From an uncultured Ignavibacteriota bacterium (GTDB lineage: Bacteria > Bacteroidota > Ignavibacteria > Tepidaquicellales > Tepidaquicellaceae), in assembly GCA_903901375.1 (NCBI GenBank), contig CAIUQV010000115.1, forward strand, positions 1 to 5,862: a stretch of DNA of 5,862 nucleotides, in the 5' to 3' direction. Both the position numbers and the translations under genes were made by a program. This document shows, piece by piece, positions 1 to 5,862 of this stretch (its first letter is position 1; each line of letters opens with the position of its first letter). Under the pieces are notes generated by a model. That model had not been told where the DNA came from. It did no database searches and worked only from the letters and a program-made list of their open reading frames with translations.

Positions 1-291
1 CCCAAATTTCTTGAACCGCCTTACCGGGTTTATTCTTTGTTCGTTTTTACAGACGCTGACAAACCGCCAAAAGATAACTTAATCGGCTCCTTACTTAAAA
101 CACAAACAGTTGAAAATGAAACTCCCGACGGTATCAATCATATTTCCTTGTCGTATTCAAATGCTTTAATCTCAAATCAGGAATATTTTCATAAAACATA
201 TATTATGATTGCCATCATTAAATTCAATGAACTGAAAGAAAAGTATGAATGGTCTGCTACATACACTAATCGTCTTTATCCTAAGTCTTGA
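1..291 (+). CDS. C-terminal part of an unrecognised protein (5' truncated)
   Basis: The frame is open from the first base of the window to a TGA at 289-291, giving the last 96 residues of a protein that begins outside. An internal TTG at 37 could be read as a start, but the same frame stays open upstream of it with protein-like content (PKFLEPPYRVYS), so this is better read as a partial gene. The fragment mixes polar and hydrophobic residues, has no transmembrane segment or clear signal peptide, and ends YTNRLYPKS. A hydrophobic stretch (TYIMIAIIKF) followed by a Lys/Glu-rich stretch (NELKEKYEW) suggests a soluble alpha/beta fold. I do not recognise the family. It converges on the DUF3943 gene with 22 bp between the stop codons. 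That gap contains no evident hairpin terminator. Confidence 0.6.
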   Translation, partial: PKFLEPPYRVYSLFVFTDADKPPKDNLIGSLLKTQTVENETPDGINHISLSYSNALISNQEYFHKTYIMIAIIKFNELKEKYEWSATYTNRLYPKS

Positions 292-313
292 AGTAGGTTT
301 TCTAAATATCAGC

Positions 314-1699
314 TTAAAACCAGTACGACAAATAAAACCTGTGCTCGGTTAAGTCAAGATTATTCACTTCAATTTTCTTGTAAACACTGTGTCTGTGGTA
401 GTATATAAATTCTGCACCTGCACCCAGTCCTTTGTATACTTTCAAAAACAGTTTTGGGTTTAGAAATCCCATCGTATGGTTGCCGGCAATTCCGTTAATA
501 GACTTCATCAGGTAAAGTTTATATTCCAGCTGAAGACTGAAAGGTCCCGCATCCAGAATACCCTCTGCAAGCACCTTATCACCCATCAGGAAATCGTAAT
601 CCCTGTTTTCTCCGCCTCTGTATATGGAGTTTAAAGCAGCGAGTGCTATAAAGTTGTTGTGCACGTTTGCCGAAAATGAAAAGTGTCTGCTTATCGGTAC
701 GTTTACTATTAATCCAAGTCCTGCACTCTGAGCTCCCAGATTGTAGATAGAATTGTTAAAGAAGTCAAAATCCTGAAACACACCTAATATCAGTGCCTTG
801 TCTTTTATGCGTGCAAGATTCTTTCCGTATAGTATCCCATAAACGTCAACCCAGGATGACGGCTCTTCTCCGGTTTTTGCATCAATACCAAGCTTTAATC
901 TGAATATTTCAAATGGTTTAAAAGATTCGCTGTTCAGATCCTTTTTATAAATAAATACAAGCTCGGCAAGTGCATTATCTTTATTAATATTATATTTCTT
1001 CTTTCTGTCAACATTCGCATAACCAAAACTGAATCTGCTGTTAATTGGAAATACATCGTTTACATTCCTGCGTGTGTGCCTGTTTATATCTCCTCTTAAT
1101 AATCTGTTAAAACCCCTTGGAATGTCTATTAGTGTTGCAAGTATCTCACGTGATACTCTGTTGAATCCGTATGTACTTTCATCCAGCACCAGAGAGGAAA
1201 GTCTGTGTGATATTTCACCAAGCATTATCCCGCCCATTGTTGTATTTATAAGGTCATTAGTCTGAGGCGGGTCTGTCTCCATAGTTGTTTCCCACATAAA
1301 ACTACCACCGAACGTAAAAGGTACAGACTCCCAGAATGTATATCCGCTGCTTCTGGCAGAATTAAAATACAGACTCCCGTGGTACGGATGTGCAAACTGA
1401 TTCGTTACGAAGAAATCGTTATCCCAAACAAACCCGGTTTTAAAATTATCCGCAATTGATTTAAAAGATATTTTAGCGAACGGCTCCTTCGATACATAAT
1501 TGTTGAATGCACATAAACCAAGATTTATTCCTATTACTTCAGATATCGGAATCAGTATATTCGATTTTTTGAAATAGCTGTCTATCTGAGGATGATATTC
1601 AAGTGTGTCAGATTTTGTATTTCCAATGTCTATATCCTGTGCATAAATATTAACCACAAAAAGACACAAAACTATACAGATAATTATTGCTTTACTCAA
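314..1699 (-). CDS. DUF3943 domain-containing outer-membrane protein
   Basis: This 461-residue protein has an N-terminal signal peptide (hydrophobic core about residues 4-17, likely cleavage after IYA, A20|Q21). The conserved DUF3943 block lies at about residues 90-170: WDNDFFVTNQFAHPYHGSLY (92-111), then FNSAR, the ES pair at 124-125, a WE at 136-137, and TNDL...GGIMLGEISHRLS (147-168). The C-terminal half is rich in alternating polar and hydrophobic beta-strand segments, and the last residues are HRFYLSYWF. A final Phe after alternating aromatics is the usual outer-membrane barrel signal for the BAM machinery, so an outer-membrane location is likely. The role of the family is unknown. The frame begins at TTG, immediately preceded in frame by TGA; no other Met occurs before residue 135, and only the TTG start gives the signal peptide. 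No clear Shine-Dalgarno sequence is seen. It is transcribed divergently from the DUF1566 gene. Confidence 0.85.
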   Translation of the reverse strand: MSKAIIICIVLCLFVVNIYAQDIDIGNTKSDTLEYHPQIDSYFKKSNILIPISEVIGINLGLCAFNNYVSKEPFAKISFKSIADNFKTGFVWDNDFFVTNQFAHPYHGSLYFNSARSSGYTFWESVPFTFGGSFMWETTMETDPPQTNDLINTTMGGIMLGEISHRLSSLVLDESTYGFNRVSREILATLIDIPRGFNRLLRGDINRHTRRNVNDVFPINSRFSFGYANVDRKKKYNINKDNALAELVFIYKKDLNSESFKPFEIFRLKLGIDAKTGEEPSSWVDVYGILYGKNLARIKDKALILGVFQDFDFFNNSIYNLGAQSAGLGLIVNVPISRHFSFSANVHNNFIALAALNSIYRGGENRDYDFLMGDKVLAEGILDAGPFSLQLEYKLYLMKSINGIAGNHTMGFLNPKLFLKVYKGLGAGAEFIYYHRHSVYKKIEVNNLDLTEHRFYLSYWF

Positions 1700-1972
1700 T
1701 CATTATTCGGTTAAATTAAATATAATATTATAAGACAAATTATATATTTAGATAGTTTAATTAAATTGAATAAGTAAATAAGATAATAAATTCTACTATT
1801 GCGGTTTTAATCCGTTGTACTTATCAGGATTTTTAAGCAGTAAAATATAAAATACATATTCATGACCCGCTGTAAGCACTTACCTTTTCCATAGGAATAC
1901 TCTTCGCAAGTTTTCGCTGATAATGTCATCTAATTATTAAATACTAAATCATATATCAAAAGGGGCAATCAA
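1700..1972. other. Divergent intergenic region between the DUF3943 and DUF1566 genes
   Basis: Both flanking genes must be transcribed out of this 273-bp region unless they are read through from elsewhere. The part nearest the DUF3943 gene (about 1704-1795) is almost pure A/T and contains TATAAT on the minus strand (1727-1732) and on the plus strand (1721-1726). Neither has a convincing -35 box, and no Bacteroidota-type TAnnTTTG box was found. The part from about 1796 to 1930 has higher GC content and includes a short coding-looking minus-strand trace (1796-1879) and a 12-bp inverted repeat, GTAAGCACTTAC (1872-1883). The inverted repeat has 5-bp arms around CA and could be an operator or chance. 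No RNA gene or riboswitch was recognised. Confidence 0.5.
1961..1965 (+). promoter_or_regulatory. Putative purine-rich ribosome-binding site of the DUF1566 gene
   Basis: AAAAGGGG ends 7 bases before the ATG at 1973. It is only a partial match to AGGAGG, but it is the only G-run near the start and sits at a plausible spacing. The layout (GGGG, then CAAT, then CA, then ATGAAAAA) closely resembles the leader of the downstream DUF4199 gene. Confidence 0.45.
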
Positions 1973-3181
1973 ATGAAAAATTCGTTAATAAGTAAAAAGT
2001 TATATTTTGTAGCTATTCTTCTCCTTTGCATTTTAACTGTTGTCGGGTTTTTTAAGCTCAATAATAATTCTGAATTAACTTATCCGATAGTTGACACAGG
2101 TGTGCACACTTTTTATGATGACTTCTTTGAGATAAATGCTACTGCATTGGGGACTCCTTTTTACGGACAGGATGCAACTTATCAGGGTAATGAACCTTCT
2201 TACAAAGATAATGGTGATGGAACAGTTACTGATAATGTTACAGGCTTAATGTGGCAAAAGTATATGGGTGAGAAGATTACTTTTAACGATGCATTTATTA
2301 AAGCAAATAAAATGAAACTGGGCGGATATAATGACTGGCGTGTTCCTTCTATTAAAGAATTGTACTCCTTAATTCTGTTTACAGGGAAAGGAGGACCGGG
2401 CGGTTTCCAAAAATATATTGATACTGTTTATTTTGAGCAGCCTTTTGGTGATGTTTCAAAAGGAGAAAGAATAATTGACGCTCAGACCTGGTCATCCACT
2501 CAATACAAAGGATTAACTTTTAAGGGAGACTCAACTGTCTTTGGTGTCAATTTTATTGACGGTAGAATTAAAGGATACCCGAAATATTATCCCGAAAGTA
2601 ATAACACTGCTCCAAGAAAAATGTATTTCCGTATGGTTCGGGGAAATACATCATACGGAATAAATAAATTTGTTGATAACGGCGACGGTACAGTAACTGA
2701 TAATGCCACAGGACTTATGTGGCAGAGATCTGATAACGGTGAAGGAGTCAACTGGAAGAACGCACTTATGTATGCTGAAAATTTAACACTGGCAAATTAC
2801 TCCGACTGGAGACTACCAAACGCCAAAGAACTTCAAAGTATAGTAGACTATACAAGAAGTCCTTCATTTACCGGTACTGCAGCTATTGATCCTGTATTCA
2901 ATGTAACTTCAATAAACGACCCTATGGGAAAGCCGGGACATTATCCAAATTACTGGACAGGAACAACACATCTGGACGGAGCTTCCCCATATTCAAATGC
3001 TGTGTATGTTTCATTCGGTAAAGCATACGGTAAAATGTTTGGTTTCCTGATGGATGTTCATGGAGCTGGTGCGCAAAGAAGCGATCCCAAAACAGGTAAG
3101 GAATCTTATTATCCTCAATACCGCGGACCACAGGGTGATGCTTTAATAGTTTATAATTATGTGAGATGCGTAAGGAATTAG
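1973..3181 (+). CDS. Membrane-anchored or secreted protein with two tandem DUF1566 (Lcl_C) domains
   Basis: This is a 402-residue protein. A basic N-terminus (KNSLISKK) precedes a hydrophobic helix at about 10-27. There is no clear AxA cleavage site, and Cys19 is preceded by Leu, so it does not make a lipobox; a signal anchor or poorly defined signal peptide is likely. Two homologous domains follow. Domain 1 (about 79-225) opens with DNGDGTVTDNVTGLMWQK, continues with GGYNDWRVPSIKELYSLI (117-134) and WSST (173-176), and closes with FRMVRG. Domain 2 (about 235-402) opens with DNGDGTVTDNATGLMWQR, continues with ANYSDWRLPNAKELQSIV (274-291) and YWTGT (327-331), and closes with YVRCVRN. These are DUF1566/Lcl_C hallmarks; the family is named after the C-terminal domain of the Legionella collagen-like adhesin and is thought to have a C-type-lectin-like fold. 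Binding or adhesion at the cell surface is an inference; the ligand is unknown. The likely start has a GGGG element 7 bases upstream. Confidence 0.88.
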   Translation: MKNSLISKKLYFVAILLLCILTVVGFFKLNNNSELTYPIVDTGVHTFYDDFFEINATALGTPFYGQDATYQGNEPSYKDNGDGTVTDNVTGLMWQKYMGEKITFNDAFIKANKMKLGGYNDWRVPSIKELYSLILFTGKGGPGGFQKYIDTVYFEQPFGDVSKGERIIDAQTWSSTQYKGLTFKGDSTVFGVNFIDGRIKGYPKYYPESNNTAPRKMYFRMVRGNTSYGINKFVDNGDGTVTDNATGLMWQRSDNGEGVNWKNALMYAENLTLANYSDWRLPNAKELQSIVDYTRSPSFTGTAAIDPVFNVTSINDPMGKPGHYPNYWTGTTHLDGASPYSNAVYVSFGKAYGKMFGFLMDVHGAGAQRSDPKTGKESYYPQYRGPQGDALIVYNYVRCVRN

Positions 3182-3226
3182 AATGTTTCGCTTTATAATC
3201 TTATAAATTAATATTTCGCTTTATTA
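3182..3226 (+). repeat. Two-copy 17-bp direct repeat downstream of the DUF1566 gene
   Basis: The copies at 3182-3198 and 3210-3226 share 15 of 17 bases, including an uninterrupted 11-base core TTTCGCTTTAT (3186-3196 and 3214-3224). They are spaced 28 bp start to start. The first copy merges into TATAAT (3194-3199), a perfect -10 hexamer without an obvious -35 box. The pair lies between the DUF1566 stop codon and the DUF4199 start, so it could be a tandem regulatory site for the DUF4199 gene, or simply a local duplication in AT-rich spacer. Confidence 0.5.
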
Positions 3227-3233
3227 GGATTTG

Positions 3234-3253
3234 TAGGGAATATTTGTTTCCTA
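3234..3253 (+). terminator. Weak hairpin between the DUF1566 and DUF4199 genes
   Basis: TAGGGAA (3234-3240) can pair with TTTCCTA (3247-3253) across a 6-base loop (TATTTG), giving a 7-bp stem with one G-U pair. It is followed by TTTG rather than a U-run, so it is at best a weak terminator or an mRNA 5' structure ahead of the DUF4199 start 39 bases downstream. It does not prove separate transcription of the two genes. Confidence 0.25.
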
Positions 3254-3279
3254 TTTGTTACATTAACCCAAGTAAAATT

Positions 3280-3283
3280 GGGG
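3280..3283 (+). promoter_or_regulatory. Putative ribosome-binding G-run that decides the DUF4199 start
   Basis: GGGG lies 9 bases upstream of the ATG at 3293. The longest open frame would start at the TTG at 3278, but that start contains this G-run and would add five residues (MGNNT) ahead of the MKNIKLEF start. The same GGGG-CAAT-CA-ATGAAAAA arrangement precedes the DUF1566 gene, which supports the ATG. Confidence 0.4.
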
Positions 3284-3292
3284 AACAATACA

Positions 3293-3787
3293 ATGAAAAA
3301 CATTAAGCTTGAATTCAAATGGGCTGTTATATTTGTAGTAATGCAACTCATCTGGATTATTCTCGAAAAGTCCGCAGGACTTTATACCGTTCGTATCAGT
3401 AAACACTCTCTTTATTCAAACTTTATTGCCATTCCTGCTATTACAATATATGTTCTTGCATTGCTCGATAAAAGGAATTACTATTATAATGGTTATATGA
3501 CTTATGTGCAAGGGCTCATTTCAGGATTGATAATAACAGCACTGGTAACTTTGCTAACACCTGTGGTTCAGTATGTTGTGTCTACAGGAATTGCACCGGA
3601 GTTTTTCCCAAATATGATAGAGTATTCTGTTAGTAATGGAAGGATGACGAAGGATGCTGCGGAGAGTTATTTCAACATAAAGAGTTTCATCTTACAAGGG
3701 TTGATGTTTACTCCTTTAATGGGATTAACAACTACGCTTATTATAGCTTTGTTTGTCAGGAAAACTCCAAAAGGAAATACAGTTTAA
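3293..3787 (+). CDS. DUF4199 family integral membrane protein
   Basis: Starting at the ATG, this is a 164-residue, strongly hydrophobic protein with four predicted membrane helices: about 8-24 (FKWAVIFVVMQLIWIIL), 43-58 (after LYSN, IAIPAITIYVLALL), 72-97 (VQGLISGLIITALVTLLTPV) and 131-155 (SFILQGLMF through TTTLIIALF). A soluble loop of roughly 33 residues between helices 3 and 4 carries PEFFPNMIEYSVSNGRMTKD. The order helix, LEK.AGL, basic linker, helix, LLDKR, NGYMTY.QG, helix, FPN.IEY and the EAAES/DAAESYFN-like stretch matches DUF4199 proteins of Bacteroidota as I know them. The family has no established function. An alternative TTG start at 3278 would add five residues; the ATG is preferred because of the upstream G-run. 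The gene lies 111 bp after the DUF1566 gene on the same strand and its TAA overlaps the GH97 stop codon. Confidence 0.85.
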   Translation: MKNIKLEFKWAVIFVVMQLIWIILEKSAGLYTVRISKHSLYSNFIAIPAITIYVLALLDKRNYYYNGYMTYVQGLISGLIITALVTLLTPVVQYVVSTGIAPEFFPNMIEYSVSNGRMTKDAAESYFNIKSFILQGLMFTPLMGLTTTLIIALFVRKTPKGNTV

Positions 3788-5787
3788 TTAAGTATCATAA
3801 TAAATCCGCCGCCTTCTGCCATTTTAATCTTGATGTCAGATTCTGAGTTTATTATTTCAGTGCTGATGATGTATCCCGTTGGATTGTTTTCGTAATGTGC
3901 ATCTTCGGAATCAACACATTTATTTAATGTATATCTCTTATTCCTTTTTAGAAAATCAAATTTCATTGGGAGTGTTCTTGATTTTTCATTTGTAATTCCT
4001 GCAACAAACCACGTATCACCTTTTCTCCTTGCTATTACTACATATTCACCAATCTTTGCATCAAGCACTTTTGTCTCATCCCAGCTTGATGGTATTTGGG
4101 ATATAAAACTAAACGCAGGATGATTCATATAATTATCCGGTAAATCGGCTGCCATTTGAAGCGGGCTGTAAAGCACAACCATTAAAGCAATCTGATTGCA
4201 GATTGTACTATGTACAGAAGTCCTCCCCGTATCCAACCAGTTCCACTTAACCCGTCTTTCTTCAAATCTCTGTTCTGATATGTCGAAGATACCGGGTGTG
4301 TAATCCATCGGTCCTGCAAGTCCTCTTGTAAAAGGTAGTGTGCAGGTATGGGACGGTGGATTTCCTGAACTCCACGCATTCCACTCCATACCCCTTACTC
4401 CCTCAAATGTCATTAAATTGGGATACGTTCTGCTCCAGCCTGAAGGAATTACTGGCTCGTGAACATCAAGCATTATTCCATATTTTGCGGCAGTCCTCAT
4501 CACTTTGTTAAAATGTCTTATCATATACTGCCCGTGATGATTTTCAGTTGAAGGATTTACCGGACCAGCATATCCACTCTTCACATATTTTATTCCGAGA
4601 CTTTTATACAAAGCAAATGCAGAGTCAAGTTTCTTTTCATAAGCTAATATGTCGCCTCCGGTTTCGTGATGCCCAATTATCTCTACATTTTTGCTTCTTG
4701 CATATTCTACAACTTCTTTAATATTAAAATCTTGATAAGGTGTTACAAAATCAAATGCATCTTTTGTTCCCCAGTTTTCCCATCCTTTATTCCATCCTTC
4801 TATCACAAGTCCTTCTATTCCGTTTGAGGCTGCAAAATCTATGTATCGTTTAGCATTCTCAGTTGTCGCTCCGTGTCTGCCGCTGTTCATTGCCCAGGTA
4901 GAAATCCCGAGATGCATTTCCCACCAGATACCGATGTACTTTATCGGTTTAATCCAGGAGACATCTGATAATTCAGAAGGTTCATTCAGATTCAATAGTA
5001 AAGACGATTCAATTAGTCCTCCTGCACTTGGTGAAACAAACACAACCCTCCACGGAGTGTTAAAAGGCGCAGATGTTTTAACCACTGTACTGTCAGCCCA
5101 TGGAACAAGATTAACTTTGAAAGTAAGTGAGTCATTATTATCCTGCTTTAATGTCATGCTTGAATAGTCATCTATTGCAGCTTCGTGTATGCTTATAAAT
5201 GTTCCTTTCGGTGTTTGCATCGTAAATGGTGAGGCAACGTGTGATGCTTCTTTCATTGGTGTATTAAAATAAAGCTTCTCAAGTGTATTGTAATCCGCCC
5301 ATATCCACCAGCAATTATTGTTTTCAGGAAACGAAAAATAACTTTCCTCACTCTTTATTGTTATTTCAGGATTATTTTCAGGAAAGCTATACTTATAAGC
5401 AAAACCATCGTCATAAGCTCTGAAGCAAATATTTATAAGTCTGTTTTGATTTATATCTTTAAGGTATAATAAAAGTTCGTTATAATTGTTTCTGATTGCG
5501 GAGTACTGTCCCCATACAGGTTTCCAGTTATCATCATAAGTGACTCTTTCTGCTTTTAATAAATCAAAGAAGCAAAGACTGTCAGAGTTGCTTAATACAA
5601 AACCCATTCCGGAATAATTAACTATTTTTTCATCTTTGTATGATGATTTATAAAATATTCTTTTATTCTCAAATTTAATTTCAACAGTCAGTTCCCCGGA
5701 AGGAGACAGCACTTTTAAATTACTGTCAGCATGTAAATCATTGACGATAAATAGTAATACAATAAGTAGTAAGGTTGTTTTCCTCAT
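3784..5787 (-). CDS. GH97 family inverting alpha-glucosidase (SusB-like), exported
   Basis: The product is predicted to hydrolyse alpha-linked glucose from the non-reducing end of maltodextrins or related glucans. It has 667 residues, within the family's usual size. A signal peptide covers residues 1-20 (cleavage after LHA). An N-terminal beta-sandwich domain is followed by a (beta/alpha)8 barrel beginning near YIGIWWEMHLGISTWA (284-299), then a C-terminal beta-domain. Residues matching the SusB calcium and catalytic glutamates are present: E170 in YNTLEKLY (SusB E194), E375 in HHETG (E439), E444 in DVHEP (E508), E462 (E526) and E468 (E532). The spacings of 69, 18 and 6 between the last four equal those in SusB as I recall its numbering. 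VKSGY (402-406) has Gly405 where retaining GH97 enzymes carry an Asp nucleophile, so inversion is expected. PFTRGLAGPMDYTPG (485-499) is also typical. No SusC/SusD or regulator is in view. Its ATG overlaps the stop codon of the upstream gene. Confidence 0.93.
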   Translation of the reverse strand: MRKTTLLLIVLLFIVNDLHADSNLKVLSPSGELTVEIKFENKRIFYKSSYKDEKIVNYSGMGFVLSNSDSLCFFDLLKAERVTYDDNWKPVWGQYSAIRNNYNELLLYLKDINQNRLINICFRAYDDGFAYKYSFPENNPEITIKSEESYFSFPENNNCWWIWADYNTLEKLYFNTPMKEASHVASPFTMQTPKGTFISIHEAAIDDYSSMTLKQDNNDSLTFKVNLVPWADSTVVKTSAPFNTPWRVVFVSPSAGGLIESSLLLNLNEPSELSDVSWIKPIKYIGIWWEMHLGISTWAMNSGRHGATTENAKRYIDFAASNGIEGLVIEGWNKGWENWGTKDAFDFVTPYQDFNIKEVVEYARSKNVEIIGHHETGGDILAYEKKLDSAFALYKSLGIKYVKSGYAGPVNPSTENHHGQYMIRHFNKVMRTAAKYGIMLDVHEPVIPSGWSRTYPNLMTFEGVRGMEWNAWSSGNPPSHTCTLPFTRGLAGPMDYTPGIFDISEQRFEERRVKWNWLDTGRTSVHSTICNQIALMVVLYSPLQMAADLPDNYMNHPAFSFISQIPSSWDETKVLDAKIGEYVVIARRKGDTWFVAGITNEKSRTLPMKFDFLKRNKRYTLNKCVDSEDAHYENNPTGYIISTEIINSESDIKIKMAEGGGFIMILN

Positions 5788-5862
5788 TTTTGATTCTCAA
5801 GTTCTTCAAAAGATATGTCCATTAATTTATATTCCTGCCATCCGTTATAATCATAATGCCAC
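5784..5862 (-). CDS. C-terminal end of an unrecognised gene coupled to GH97 (truncated by window edge)
   Basis: On the minus strand the frame is open from the window edge to a TGA at 5784-5786, giving 25 residues that start WHYDYNGWQEYK and end FEELENQK. The TGA overlaps the GH97 start codon as ATGA, a common arrangement in co-transcribed, translationally coupled genes. The GH97 start has no Shine-Dalgarno-like sequence, which fits re-initiation or leaderless-type recognition typical of this lineage. The amino-acid composition (Trp, Tyr, then an acidic helix-like tail) looks like genuine protein, but the fragment is too short to assign to a family. A carbohydrate-related role would be a guess from position only. 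Confidence 0.65.
   Translation of the reverse strand, partial: WHYDYNGWQEYKLMDISFEELENQK

Noticed and set aside
37..291. Complete small gene starting at TTG 37
   Set aside because: The frame is open all the way to the window edge with protein-like residues, so a truncated larger gene is more likely than a TTG start.
1074..1265. 63-codon plus-strand frame inside the DUF3943 gene
   Set aside because: It lies antisense to a block containing conserved DUF3943 motifs and has no start signal or recognisable protein features.
1721..1732. TATAAT hexamers on both strands as divergent promoters
   Set aside because: The surrounding DNA is nearly all A/T, so such hexamers are expected by chance, and no -35 box sits at a suitable distance on either strand.
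1872..1883. GTAAGCACTTAC as a transcription-factor operator
   Set aside because: The arms are only 5 bp and there is one copy in the window; it cannot be told from chance without comparison to relatives.
1973..2050. Lipoprotein signal in the DUF1566 protein (Cys19)
   Set aside because: The residue before Cys19 is Leu, not Gly, Ala or Ser, so a signal peptidase II site is unlikely.
2922..3131. 69-codon minus-strand frame inside the DUF1566 gene
   Set aside because: It is antisense to the second DUF1566 domain, and its sequence is what reverse reading of that domain produces.
4182..4379. 65-codon minus-strand frame inside the GH97 gene
   Set aside because: It is an alternative frame of the GH97 barrel region containing the conserved PFTRGLAGPMDYTPG motif, so the GH97 frame is the real one.
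4841..5167. 108-codon plus-strand frame opposite the GH97 gene
   Set aside because: It is antisense to well-conserved GH97 sequence around the start of the barrel; no ribosome-binding site or family resemblance.
1..5862. Defence system, mobile element, CRISPR or prophage in this window
   Set aside because: No nuclease, transposase, integrase, reverse transcriptase, array of repeats or phage structural gene can be recognised in any substantial frame.

Overview
The window is AT-rich bacterial DNA. It most likely comes from the Bacteroidota/Ignavibacteriota (FCB) lineage, because it combines a SusB-type family GH97 glucosidase, a DUF3943 outer-membrane protein and a DUF4199 membrane protein, families found mainly there. 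The phylum call is inferred from gene families, not from a marker gene. No rRNA, tRNA, CRISPR array, insertion sequence, integrase or phage gene is visible.

Layout from left to right. (1) The 3' end of an unrecognised plus-strand gene (1-291) converges, with a 22-bp gap, on (2) a minus-strand DUF3943 protein (314-1699). This has a signal peptide and ends in an aromatic, C-terminal-Phe beta-strand typical of outer-membrane barrels; its start is an apparent TTG. (3) A 273-bp divergent, AT-rich intergenic region (1700-1972) holds a short coding-looking trace but no convincing promoter. (4) A plus-strand envelope protein made of two tandem DUF1566 (Lcl_C) domains (1973-3181). (5) A 111-bp spacer with a 17-bp near-perfect direct repeat and a weak hairpin. 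(6) A four-helix DUF4199 membrane protein (best start 3293, end 3787). (7) A minus-strand GH97 inverting alpha-glucosidase (3784-5787), whose stop codon overlaps that of the DUF4199 gene inside TTAATTAA. (8) The last 25 codons of another minus-strand gene (5784-5862), whose TGA overlaps the GH97 ATG in a 4-base ATGA overlap, which suggests translational coupling.

Functionally, most of the products look envelope-associated: an outer-membrane barrel, an anchored or secreted lectin-like-fold protein, an inner-membrane protein and an exported alpha-glucosidase for maltodextrins or related glucans. Nothing ties them into one pathway. The GH97 gene has no SusC/SusD or regulator partner inside the window, though its upstream operon partner is cut off by the edge. 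I see no clear evidence of a new multi-gene system. The observations most worth following are the coding-like trace in the divergent region, the direct repeat ahead of the DUF4199 gene, the tandem DUF1566 architecture and the truncated gene coupled to GH97.
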